Below are positions 7,368 to 15,150 of a stretch of 64,000 nt of DNA, piece after piece. Origin of the DNA: Flavobacteriaceae bacterium (GTDB lineage: Bacteria > Bacteroidota > Bacteroidia > Flavobacteriales > Flavobacteriaceae); NCBI GenBank assembly GCA_013214065.1, contig JABSPK010000005.1, forward strand, positions 248,001 through 312,000, written 5' to 3'. The notes beneath the pieces were generated by a model, which worked only from the letters and a program-made list of their open reading frames with translations, had not been told where the DNA came from and did no database searches. Both the position numbers and the translations under genes were made by a program. Position 1 is the first letter of the stretch. The number at the start of each line of letters is the position of its first letter.

Positions 7368-7596
7368 TAGGTTCTCGTTTTAGAAGGCCTATGCAAGTTA
7401 CGATCCAAAAAGGCTGGTCATCACTCCAACTATATGTATTGGGGTTTAAAATTCGTAAGTGGTCGGTTTTTGAGTATAACTGGTTTTTATCAACGCTTAT
7501 CCGTGCTATCAAATCAATTCATGAAGGCATGAAACGGTGTAATGTAGACGCTCTTTTTCTGACTAAAGCAGTGTATAAATAGGATCTAAAAACAAC
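7368..7596. other. Intergenic region upstream of GAPDH
   Basis: This non-coding stretch separates the small-peptide start from GAPDH. A 74-codon plus-strand frame covers it, but its composition and basic, signal-less translation look random. I see no consensus TAnnTTTG promoter, hairpin or riboswitch, although the GAPDH promoter must lie here. Confidence 0.4.
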
Positions 7597-8595
7597 ATGA
7601 AAATGAGAATAGCAATTAATGGAATGGGGCGTATCGGAAGAGCGGCCCTAAAAGTGATCGAAGAGACCGATGGTCTTGAGGTCGTTGCCGTCAACGATAT
7701 CGTCTCCATCGAGAATTCGGTATACCTGTTAAAGTACGATACGGTGTATGGGCGGTATGAAAAATCGGTTTCCCATGCGGACGGAAAACTGGTCGTCGAT
7801 GGACGCCCTATATCGTATACTTCGATACGGAACCCGGAGGACTTGCCCTGGAAAACCCTTGACGTCGATTTGGTCATCGAAAGTACCGGTGTTTTCACCA
7901 ATGGGGAAGATGCCGAACGCCACTTAAAGGCCGGGGCGAAAACGGTTATCATTTCGGCTCCTACTAAAAGTGTCGACACCCCCACCGTGGTGCACGGGGT
8001 GAATTCGGAAGACGGCCATGTCAACGTCTTTTCATGTGCCAGTTGTACGACGAATAATATCAGCCCGGTGGTAGAGATTTTGGGAAGAAGGATCGGCATC
8101 AAAAAGGCCATCATGACCACAGTGCATGCCTACACCGCATCTCAAGATGTGGTAGACGGCCCTTCGCCCAAAAACCTGCGTATGGGAAGGGCCGGGGCGC
8201 AGAACCTAATCCCGACCACTACTGGGGCGGCGATAGCCACGACCAAGGCCTTACCGGAATATGCCGGTAAATTCGATGGGGTCGCCATTCGGGTACCGGT
8301 GCCCGTAGGTTCGATATCCGATATGACCTTCGTGGTCGATCGTGAGGTTACCCCTGAAGAGGTCAATGCGATATTGACCGAAGAGGCCGAAAGCGATCGC
8401 TACCGAGGCATCGTTGCCGTGACCGATGATCCCATCGTTTCTTCGGATATCATCAAAAGTCCCTTTGCCTCGACCGTCGATCTGGGAATGACGCGGGTCG
8501 TCGATGGTGACTTGTTGAAAGTGATGACTTGGTATGATAACGAATGGGGCTTTACCAATCAGATGGTACGACAGATTTTAGAAATCAAAGGATAA
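7597..8595 (+). CDS. gap: Type I glyceraldehyde-3-phosphate dehydrogenase
   Basis: 332 residues catalysing G3P + Pi + NAD to 1,3-bisphosphoglycerate. The Rossmann start is 'RIAINGMGRIGR', the cofactor-selecting 'VVAVNDI' has an acidic residue suggesting NAD, the active-site Cys150 is in 'FSCASCTTNN', His177 in 'TTVHAYT', and the phosphate loop 'GAAIATTKALPEYAG' and 'WYDNEWGFTNQM' are present. It lacks the second Cys usually found four residues after the catalytic one (CTTNC in many GAPDHs). The gene stands alone between non-glycolytic neighbours and ends at a strong terminator. Flavobacteria often hold a second, longer GAPDH; which one is glycolytic cannot be told here. Confidence 0.92.
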   Translation: MKMRIAINGMGRIGRAALKVIEETDGLEVVAVNDIVSIENSVYLLKYDTVYGRYEKSVSHADGKLVVDGRPISYTSIRNPEDLPWKTLDVDLVIESTGVFTNGEDAERHLKAGAKTVIISAPTKSVDTPTVVHGVNSEDGHVNVFSCASCTTNNISPVVEILGRRIGIKKAIMTTVHAYTASQDVVDGPSPKNLRMGRAGAQNLIPTTTGAAIATTKALPEYAGKFDGVAIRVPVPVGSISDMTFVVDREVTPEEVNAILTEEAESDRYRGIVAVTDDPIVSSDIIKSPFASTVDLGMTRVVDGDLLKVMTWYDNEWGFTNQMVRQILEIKG

Positions 8596-8618
8596 GAAAT
8601 AAGGAATGCTGTAGTAAC

Positions 8619-8649
8619 AAAAACCCTGGCCGTTCGGTCGGGGTTTTTT
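8619..8649 (+). terminator. Intrinsic terminator after GAPDH
   Basis: AAAAACCCTGGCC-GTTC-GGTCGGGGTTTTTT forms a 13-bp stem (two G-T pairs) with a 4-nt loop and runs into six Ts, 24 bp after the GAPDH stop. Confidence 0.85.
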
Positions 8650-8681
8650 GTTGGTGGAACGCTACAAATGACCCGTTGAGG

Positions 8682-8689
8682 TATCTTTG
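8682..8689 (+). promoter_or_regulatory. Candidate -7 element (TATCTTTG) before the DoxX-like gene
   Basis: An exact TAnnTTTG match 57 bp before the ATG at 8747; no TTG at the preferred upstream spacing, so support is partial. Confidence 0.4.
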
Positions 8690-8746
8690 ACCAGTTGGGT
8701 TGAAACGGTTCGACTTGCTATCTTTAAGCAACGAAAAACCACGCCG

Positions 8747-9216
8747 ATGAATGCTTTTTTGAACCGACTGGATCAATCCATTGCCCGATATATGCAACGC
8801 TGGGGAGTGCCGGCCATGCGCATATCCTTCGCGGTCATCTTTTTCTGGTTCGGGATCTTGAAACCCTTCCATTATTCCGCGGCTGAAGGACTGCTAAAAG
8901 CAACGGTGGCCTGGTTGCCCTTCGGTTCGCCTGACGGTTGGTTGATGGTCATCGGCTGGTGGGAAGTCGTGATCGGCATCACCTTTTTATTTAAAGCGAC
9001 GACACGCATCGCTATTGGACTGTTGTTCTGCAGATGGTAGGCACTTTTATGCCCTTGGTATTCTTACCCGAGGTCACCTTTCAAGATGGGAATTACCTGA
9101 TGCCGACTTTGGAAGGGCAGTATATCATCAAAAACCTGATGATCATTTCAGCGGCTTTGGTTGTGGGGGGTACGTTCTATAGGAAAGAAAAGGTCAGTCA
9201 AGGACCAGCCTCTTAA
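8747..9216 (+). pseudogene. DoxX-like four-helix membrane protein interrupted by a frameshift
   Basis: The first frame encodes 'RISFAVIFFWFGILKPF' and 'GWWEVVIGITFLFKA', then hits TAG at 9038-9040 after 'IGLLFCRW'. The adjacent frame (from about 9028) continues seamlessly as 'LQMVGTFMPLVFLPEVTF...GQYIIKNLMIISAALVVGG'. Restoring one base (TTCTGCAG to TTCCTGCAG, near 9028) joins the halves into a normal DoxX/DUF417-type protein of about 156 residues with four transmembrane helices. The lesion is not in a homopolymer, so a true mutation is at least as likely as a sequencing error. If intact, the function would be a poorly defined redox- or stress-linked membrane protein. Confidence 0.75.
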
Positions 9217-9246
9217 AATTCTCGCATACGGGAATCATACAAAATC

Positions 9247-9276
9247 AAAAAACCCGGCCATTTGGCCGGGTTTTTT
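9247..9276. terminator. Bidirectional intrinsic terminator shared with tRNA-Phe
   Basis: AAAAAACCCGGCC-ATTT-GGCCGGGTTTTTT is a perfect 13-bp palindromic stem with A and T runs at both ends. It ends the plus-strand DoxX-like transcript and, read on the minus strand, follows the tRNA 3' end by a single base. Confidence 0.88.
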
Positions 9277-9277
9277 G

Positions 9278-9350
<73 letters not shown>

Positions 9351-9457
9351 GTTGGTTTCCCCATTTTTGGGACGGCAAATATACTTTCAAAATTAGGATT
9401 TACAAACAAAAAGGATAAAAAGGGGCTTGTTTTTTCCTATTTGCCGAACTTTGCCTT

Positions 9458-10186
9458 ATGAACCTTGTGGTCGACATCGGAAATACTATGGTCAAATACG
9501 GCGTCTTTGATAAAAACCGCCTGCTGATCGATCAAAGCTCCGAATCGGCCCTCTTTCTGACCATGGTGAAAGAGATCTTCGAGGTCTACCCGAAAATCGA
9601 ACGGGCCATCCTTTCTTCGGTGGCCGATACCGGAAAGAAGGAATATGAGGTGCTCTCCTTATTTTGTAAGGTGCACCGATTGGGCCACGAATCGAAATTC
9701 CCGTTCAAAAACCGCTATGCCACTCCCACGACCTTAGGCTTGGATCGGATCGCCCTAGCGGCCGCGGCCTACTACCACCACCCTAAAGGCAATACCCTGG
9801 TCATCGATGCCGGTACCTGCATTACCTATGACGTGGTGAACGCCCAGGCCGAGTATCTGGGTGGGGCCATTTCACCCGGTTTGCGCATGCGTTATACCGC
9901 CATGAACGAACAGACCGCCAAGCTGCCGTTACTCAAGCCTTCAGACCAAGAACAGCTGGTCGGAGACTCGACCGCAGCCAGCATGCACAGTGGGGCCATC
10001 AATGGTACGGCTAGCGAAATCGACGGCATGATCGATAAGTATCAAAGTCGCTTTTCACATTTAACAGTTATTTTAACAGGCGGCGACGCCCTATTTTTTG
10101 CGAAACGACTAAAAAATTCCATATTTGCGAACTCTAATTTTCTATTGGAGGGGCTTAATTACCTGCTGGAATACAATAAAATTTAG
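9458..10186 (+). CDS. coaX: Type III pantothenate kinase
   Basis: 242 residues of the ASKHA-fold CoaX family, which phosphorylates pantothenate in the first step of coenzyme A synthesis. The N-terminal phosphate loop is 'VVDIGNTMVKYGVFD', the second acidic motif is 'NTLVIDAGTCITYDVV', followed by 'YLGGAISPGLRMRYTAM' and 'ILTGGDALFFA'. Type III enzymes are typical of Bacteroidota, which often lack CoaA. A GAACTTTG sequence at 9446-9453, one base from the -7 consensus, sits only four bases before the ATG, so the message may be nearly leaderless. The stop codon directly abuts the next start. Confidence 0.93.
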   Translation: MNLVVDIGNTMVKYGVFDKNRLLIDQSSESALFLTMVKEIFEVYPKIERAILSSVADTGKKEYEVLSLFCKVHRLGHESKFPFKNRYATPTTLGLDRIALAAAAYYHHPKGNTLVIDAGTCITYDVVNAQAEYLGGAISPGLRMRYTAMNEQTAKLPLLKPSDQEQLVGDSTAASMHSGAINGTASEIDGMIDKYQSRFSHLTVILTGGDALFFAKRLKNSIFANSNFLLEGLNYLLEYNKI

Positions 10187-11464
10187 ATGGTCAGAAAAAT
10201 ATTGGTCGCATTGCTATGCCTTACTTCTTTAGGCATAAGTGCCCAAAATAGCAGCATTTCACCTTATTCATATTTCGGTATCGGCGATTTAAGGGATTTC
10301 GGAACGGTCGAAAACCAAATGATGGGTGGTCTGCGCATGTATGGCGATAGCATCCACGTGAACCTCCGTAATCCGGCCGCTTACTCCAAGCTGCGATTGA
10401 CCGCTTATACTGCAGGTATCTCACACCGCGAGTTCCGTTTGAAGGATGCCAACGAACAACAAAATACCTCAGTAACCAATTTGGATTACCTGTCCATCGG
10501 TTTTCCGATTGCGAATAAGGTCGGTGTCGGTTTCGGATTGGCACCTTATACTTCTGTCGGTTATAACCTGAATTCAGAGGTCACCAATAGCGATGGCAAT
10601 ACGGTCACCAACATCTTTTCAGGTTCGGGAGGTTTGAACCGGGTATACGTTTCCTTGGGTTTTGAGCCCATAAAAAACCTCAGTTTCGGTGCCACCGTGA
10701 ATTACAATTTCGGCGAATTGCAATTTGAACGCATCCAAAGCGTCGAAGATGTACAGTTCGGTACCTTGGATCGACGGACCTCAAAGGTCAACGGCTTCGA
10801 TTTCAACTATACGGCCAGCTTCAATCCGAAAGTGACCAAAAAACATACGCTGTTCGCTTTTGCAGGGGCGAATACCCAAGTGAACCTGGAGTCGGAAAAT
10901 GCAGAACGCCTAGGCTCGTTTTCTTTGCTCAACGGAGCTGAAATCGAAGTGATCGATGTGGATCTCGAGGCACAGGGCCTTGCGAATACCGAGCTCAAGA
11001 TCCCGACCATCTTCACAGGGGGCTTGGGATTCGGGGAGGATAAAAAATGGTTTTTGGGCGCCGAATACAGCTTTCAGGAATTCAGCAGCTTCACCAACGA
11101 TTTCCTTGGGCTTGAAAACGTAGCCTATCAAGATGCCAGCACGCTCTCTTTCGGGGGGTACTACATCCCGAACTATTCCGCCCTGACAGGCATTTTCAAT
11201 AGGATGACTTACCGTGCCGGACTGCGCTACGACCAGACCGGATTAATCGTCAACGGGGAGGAGATCAGTAACTTTGGCATAACTTTTGGATTTGGTGTAC
11301 CAATTGTAGGAACCGGTACCGATAGATTCTCGAATTTGAACGTTGGTTTCGAATTGGGAAGAAGGGGTACCACCAAAGCCGGACTGATAGAAGAAAGTTA
11401 CTTGAAAATCAATATTGGACTATCGTTAAACGATCGATGGTTTGTGAAAAGAAAAATCAATTAA
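10187..11464 (+). CDS. Outer-membrane beta-barrel protein (FadL/PorV-like)
   Basis: A signal peptide ending 'LGISAQ' is followed by 'SSISPYSYFGIGDL', 'HVNLRNPAAYSKL' and repeated amphipathic strands rich in Gly and aromatic residues ('VGVGFGLAPYTSVGYN', 'LSFGATVNYNFGEL'). This matches a family of flavobacterial barrels resembling FadL and PorV that lies between coaX and a TPR gene. The role is unknown; it could be a hydrophobic-compound channel or an envelope assembly factor, given lptC just downstream. No gap to coaX, so it is co-transcribed. Confidence 0.7.
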   Translation: MVRKILVALLCLTSLGISAQNSSISPYSYFGIGDLRDFGTVENQMMGGLRMYGDSIHVNLRNPAAYSKLRLTAYTAGISHREFRLKDANEQQNTSVTNLDYLSIGFPIANKVGVGFGLAPYTSVGYNLNSEVTNSDGNTVTNIFSGSGGLNRVYVSLGFEPIKNLSFGATVNYNFGELQFERIQSVEDVQFGTLDRRTSKVNGFDFNYTASFNPKVTKKHTLFAFAGANTQVNLESENAERLGSFSLLNGAEIEVIDVDLEAQGLANTELKIPTIFTGGLGFGEDKKWFLGAEYSFQEFSSFTNDFLGLENVAYQDASTLSFGGYYIPNYSALTGIFNRMTYRAGLRYDQTGLIVNGEEISNFGITFGFGVPIVGTGTDRFSNLNVGFELGRRGTTKAGLIEESYLKINIGLSLNDRWFVKRKIN

Positions 11465-11566
11465 GATTACTTTTTTTAAAAAATTCTTAAAAACGCCAAT
11501 GTAACTTTACCGAGAGCCGGGTAATTTTATAAAAATTTGTACATTAACCGCTTTAAAATTAACAAG

Positions 11567-12940
11567 ATGAAGAAGAAACTTTACTTAACGATGATCGCAG
11601 TGCTGATGGTGATGGGCGTTAGTATGGCCCAGGCTCAAAACCCGGAGTGCATGACCAACCTTTCCATCTATGCTGAACACGCCAAAGTCAAGAATTATGA
11701 TGCGGCATACGAGCCATGGAAAATGGTAATGGATAACTGTCCGGCTTTGAATAAGGCGAACTTTACCTATGGTGAGCGTATCTTGAAATTTAAGATCAAG
11801 AATTCTTCAGGAGCCGATAAAGATGGGTACGAGCAAGATTTGATGACCTTGTATGACGATAGCAACAAGTATTTTCCAACGAAATACACTCCGGTTGATA
11901 TCGTGACCAAAAAGGCGATTTACAAGAGTGACAACAAATTGGCGAATGATCAGCAATTGTATGACATGATCAAGCCATCTTTCGAATCGAGCCTTGGAAG
12001 CTTCAAAAACCCGAAAGTCCTCTACATTTATTTCTCTAGTTTGGTGAACCTGCACAATGCCGGTTCGAAAGACCTTCAAGAGGTATTCGATGTCTACGAC
12101 GACCTGACAATCCAGAATGAGAAGATCAACAAGGGTTATACCGATAAGATCACGAAGTTGTTGGCCAAGGAAGAAGCCAAGACCATCACTTCAAAAGAGA
12201 AAAAGAACTTGGGCATCTACTCCCGTAACTCCGAGCTCCTGGGTAAGGTAGTCGGTAGTATCGATGCCAAATTGGGTGGTCTTGCCGATTGCGAGAACCT
12301 GATCCCGCTATACGAGAAAAATTACGATGCGCGTAAAGGCGATGTGAAATGGGTGAAAAGGGCCGTAAGTAGAATGTATAGCAAAGAGTGTACTGACGAC
12401 CCGATGTTCCAAAAATTGTTCGAGGCCCAATTGGCCTTGGATCCATCAGCGGAAGCCTATTTCTACTCGGGTATCTTGAAAGATAAAGCCGGTGACAAAA
12501 ACGGCGCGGTCGCCGATTTCAACAAATCCGTCGAATTGGAATCGGATAACACTAGAAAGTCTGAAATCCTTTATAAGATTGCGACCATCATGAAAAAGCG
12601 CGGTAGCAAAGGGCAATCACGAAGTTATGCACAAAAGGCCCTTAATGCAAACGCCTCGAACGGAAAAGCGTATTTGTTGATCGCCAGTTTATACGCCAGC
12701 AGCGCGAACTCTTGCGGTGATGATAGCTTTACCAAAAGGGCCGTGTATTGGAAAGCTGCCGAGATGGCCAGAAAGGCCGGTAGGGTCGATCCTTCCTTAA
12801 GTGGTCGCGCCAATAAGGCTGCTGCTTCTTATAGCGCGAAAGCTCCTTCGAAAACCGATATCTTCAATTCCGGTAAAGCCGGTCAAACGATCAGTTTCAG
12901 CTGCTGGATGGGAGGTAGCGTGAAGGTGCCAAGCCTATAA
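11567..12940 (+). CDS. Exported TPR-repeat protein
   Basis: The ATG at 11567 gives 'MKKKLYLTMIAVLMVMGVSMAQAQ', a typical SPI signal. The mature protein has paired helices; the C-terminal half contains TPR units such as 'AEAYFYSGILKDKAGDKNGAVADFNKSVEL' in two-helix register and 'SEILYKIATIMKKRGSKGQSRSYAQKAL'. Four Cys are spread along it ('NPECMTN', 'MDNCPALN', 'LADCENL', 'YSKECTDD'), perhaps paired in the periplasm. It is likely a scaffold for envelope assembly, shown only by context (OMP upstream, lptC downstream). A stretch resembling an A/T-rich promoter precedes it. A terminator-like hairpin lies just after its stop, within lptC. Confidence 0.75.
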   Translation: MKKKLYLTMIAVLMVMGVSMAQAQNPECMTNLSIYAEHAKVKNYDAAYEPWKMVMDNCPALNKANFTYGERILKFKIKNSSGADKDGYEQDLMTLYDDSNKYFPTKYTPVDIVTKKAIYKSDNKLANDQQLYDMIKPSFESSLGSFKNPKVLYIYFSSLVNLHNAGSKDLQEVFDVYDDLTIQNEKINKGYTDKITKLLAKEEAKTITSKEKKNLGIYSRNSELLGKVVGSIDAKLGGLADCENLIPLYEKNYDARKGDVKWVKRAVSRMYSKECTDDPMFQKLFEAQLALDPSAEAYFYSGILKDKAGDKNGAVADFNKSVELESDNTRKSEILYKIATIMKKRGSKGQSRSYAQKALNANASNGKAYLLIASLYASSANSCGDDSFTKRAVYWKAAEMARKAGRVDPSLSGRANKAAASYSAKAPSKTDIFNSGKAGQTISFSCWMGGSVKVPSL

Positions 12941-13540
12941 GTGAAAGCGTTACGCACATACAACATACTTCAAATTGCCACGGTTTTGACCGTGGCAATC
13001 CTTTTTTGGAACTGTGGCGATAGTTATCAGCGCGTGGGTGAAGAGAAGCTGACCAAGCGTTACCCCCAAGGGGTGGCTGAGAATTTCACCTTGACCTATA
13101 CCGAGATCGATAAAAAAATGAGTTCCCAAGATTCCGCCGCCTCGCGGGTCATTGCCATTTTAAAGAGTCCGATCAATGAGGATTATGACAATCTTGGGTT
13201 CAAGTACAAGGAATTTCCCAAGGGCCTGCAAGTCGATTTTTTCGATGAGAAAAACCAAAAAAGTGTGATCACCGCCGATTACGGCATTATTTATTCGCAA
13301 ACCAACCTCATCGATCTTCGGGGCAATGTCGTGATCGAGAGCCATGATGGGAAAAAGTTGGAAACCCCCCAGCTTTTTTGGGATCGAAAGAACAAATGGA
13401 TCTTCACCGAAGCCACCTTCCGTTTTACGAATCCTGAAGACGGTACCATCATGGATGGTGAGGGGATGGATTTCAATCGGGAACTGACCTTATTCAACGC
13501 ACAAAAAACCTATGGTATCGTAACCATTTCAGACGAATAA
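12941..13540 (+). CDS. lptC: LPS export component LptC
   Basis: 199 residues with an N-terminal anchor ending in a lipobox-like 'LFWNCGD', then an LptC/OstA-type jellyroll: 'FKYKEFPKGLQVDFFDEKNQKSVITADYGIIY' and 'TNLIDLRGNVVIESHDGKKLETPQLFWDRKNKWIFTE' show the regular short strands of the family. LptC passes lipopolysaccharide from LptBFG to the periplasmic bridge. GTG start at 12941 abuts the TPR gene stop. A perfect 11-bp hairpin with a T6 run lies at 12974-13007, within codons 12 to 22, and may limit transcription into this gene. Confidence 0.82.
   Translation: MKALRTYNILQIATVLTVAILFWNCGDSYQRVGEEKLTKRYPQGVAENFTLTYTEIDKKMSSQDSAASRVIAILKSPINEDYDNLGFKYKEFPKGLQVDFFDEKNQKSVITADYGIIYSQTNLIDLRGNVVIESHDGKKLETPQLFWDRKNKWIFTEATFRFTNPEDGTIMDGEGMDFNRELTLFNAQKTYGIVTISDE
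12974..13007 (+). terminator. Intrinsic-terminator-like hairpin inside the 5' coding end of lptC
   Basis: ATTGCCACGGT-TTTG-ACCGTGGCAAT is a perfect 11-bp stem with a 4-nt loop, followed after CC by six Ts. It has every mark of an intrinsic terminator for the TPR gene, yet lies 34 bp after the lptC start. Ribosomes translating lptC would melt it, so it may act as a translation-coupled attenuator. Confidence 0.6.
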
Positions 13541-13546
13541 CAACCT

Positions 13547-13753
13547 ATGAAAAAATTTTTAAAATATACCATCTACATCAACCTGATCGTATCGATATTA
13601 TCGGTATTCATGGCTTTTAATTTTTGGGAAGTCGATCGCAACCGGGCCTACATCTTTCTCTTTTTGGCCGTGGTGACCGGGTTCAACTTCTTTTTTAGAA
13701 GGCATTATTACAAGAAGTTCCAAGAACGCAAAAACCAAGACCAAGGCAGCTAA
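13547..13753 (+). CDS. Small two-helix membrane protein
   Basis: 68 residues: helix one 'YINLIVSILSVFMAFNFW', short loop 'EVDRNRAY', helix two 'IFLFLAVVTGFNFFF', then a basic tail 'RRHYYKKFQERKNQDQG', giving both ends in the cytoplasm. It lies six bases after lptC and its stop directly precedes the GTG of the next gene, so it is a true operon member. I recognise no family; a helper of the LptC or CorC-like neighbour is possible but unsupported. Confidence 0.65.
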   Translation: MKKFLKYTIYINLIVSILSVFMAFNFWEVDRNRAYIFLFLAVVTGFNFFFRRHYYKKFQERKNQDQGS

Positions 13754-15043
13754 GTGGACTATCAATACCTGGTCATTGTCATTTCTTTGCTGTTCTCCGC
13801 CTTTTTTTCGGGAATGGAAATCGCGTTCGTATCGGCGAATCGCATCCATATCGAGCTGGAGAAAAAGCAAGATGGTTTTTTGGCCAAGGTGTTGGGATGG
13901 TTGACCGCAAAGCCCTCGAAGTTCATTGCCACCATGTTGATCGGCAATAACATCGCCCTGGTGGTCTACGGCCTGTTTATGGGCGATATCCTAATAGGAT
14001 GGTTCGAGAGCCTATTACCGACGGGATCGAATCTGGTCAACCTATTATTGACCGATTTCAAACTGTTGTCACAGACCCTGATTTCAACCCTGTTGATTTT
14101 GGTGACCGCTGAGTTTCTTCCAAAAGTCCTCTTCCAGATTTACTCCAATACCCTGTTGAAGGTCTTCGCCGTTCCGGCTTACATTTTTTATTTGTTGTTT
14201 TCGGTGATTTCCTGGTTCGTGATCAAAGTTTCCGATTTCATCCTGCGCACCTTCTTCAAGACGGCCGGTGATGAAGTGCAACTGGCCTTCACCAAACTGG
14301 AGCTGGGCGATTACATTTCGGAACAAATGGAATCGGTTGAGGAAGAAGATGAGGTCGATGCCGAAATCCAACTGTTTCAAAACGCCTTGGAATTTTCAGA
14401 AGTAAAAGCCCGTGAGGTCATGGTGCCACGAACTGAAATCCAGGCGGTCGAATTGCATGAGACCCCAAAGAACCTGACCAAGCTGTTTACCGAAACCGGG
14501 TATTCGAAAATCCTGGTCTATAAGGAGACCATTGATGAGATCATCGGCTACGTACATTCTTACGAACTGTTCAAAAAGCCCAAGACCGTCAAAAGTATTT
14601 TGCTGCCCGTAGAGTTCGTACCCGAGACCATGTTGATCCACGATATTTTGAACGTACTCACCAAGAAGCGGAAGAGCATGGCCGTAGTCCTAGATGAATA
14701 TGGGGGTACTTCGGGCATTATGACCGTTGAGGATATCGTCGAGGAACTCTTCGGCGAGATCGAAGACGAACATGACACCACCGATTTGGTCGAAGAACAG
14801 TTGAGCGAGAATGTCTTTAAGTTCTCTGCCCGTATGGAAGTGGATTATATCAATGAACACTACAAACTGGAGCTTCCCGAAAGTGAGGAGTACGAGACCC
14901 TCGGCGGCTTGATCATGAACGAGACCGGTGAAATCCCGGAACAGGACGCCGAAATTCAGATCGAGCACTTTGTTTTCCATATCCTGGAAGTGTCGAATAC
15001 GAAAATCGATTTGGTGAGCGTACACCGAACCGAATTGGAGTAA
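13754..15043 (+). CDS. CNNM/CorC (HlyC) family transporter-like protein with CBS pair
   Basis: 429 residues: a DUF21/CNNM membrane domain (about 1-170, 'LVIVISLLFSAFFSGMEIAFVSANRIHIE' onward), a CBS pair opened by 'FSEVKAREVMVPRTEIQAVE' with 'SMAVVLDEYGGTSGIMTVEDIVEELFGEIEDEHD', and a C-terminal CorC_HlyC domain ('YETLGGLIMNETGEIPEQ'). The family is linked to Mg2+ or Co2+ export; the flavobacterial gliding protein GldE belongs to it too, but gldE is usually by gldD, so this paralogue is left unnamed. GTG start at 13754 follows the previous stop with no gap. Confidence 0.85.
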   Translation: MDYQYLVIVISLLFSAFFSGMEIAFVSANRIHIELEKKQDGFLAKVLGWLTAKPSKFIATMLIGNNIALVVYGLFMGDILIGWFESLLPTGSNLVNLLLTDFKLLSQTLISTLLILVTAEFLPKVLFQIYSNTLLKVFAVPAYIFYLLFSVISWFVIKVSDFILRTFFKTAGDEVQLAFTKLELGDYISEQMESVEEEDEVDAEIQLFQNALEFSEVKAREVMVPRTEIQAVELHETPKNLTKLFTETGYSKILVYKETIDEIIGYVHSYELFKKPKTVKSILLPVEFVPETMLIHDILNVLTKKRKSMAVVLDEYGGTSGIMTVEDIVEELFGEIEDEHDTTDLVEEQLSENVFKFSARMEVDYINEHYKLELPESEEYETLGGLIMNETGEIPEQDAEIQIEHFVFHILEVSNTKIDLVSVHRTELE

Positions 15044-15085
15044 TTCGTCCAACGGCCTTCTCGCAGGGCGATTACCGCTTTTTTT
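15040..15085 (+). terminator. Probable terminator after the CorC-like gene
   Basis: GTAAT(T)CGTCC pairs with GGGCGATTAC around a 15-nt loop and is followed, after CGC, by seven Ts. One bulge and a long loop make it weaker than others here. Confidence 0.45.
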
Positions 15086-15150
15086 AGCTTTCTTATTTCA
15101 AAAGAAAATGGTAATTTCGCCCACTAAAATCAAGAAAAAGTAGTAGCTAA

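Noticed and set aside
7358-7582. 74-codon plus-strand frame before GAPDH
   Set aside because: No signal, motif or credible composition, and it overlaps the start of the better-supported minus-strand peptide.
13754-15043. Naming the CorC-like gene gldE
   Set aside because: GldE belongs to this family, but its usual gldD neighbour is absent and the gene lies in the coaX-ppiD cluster.
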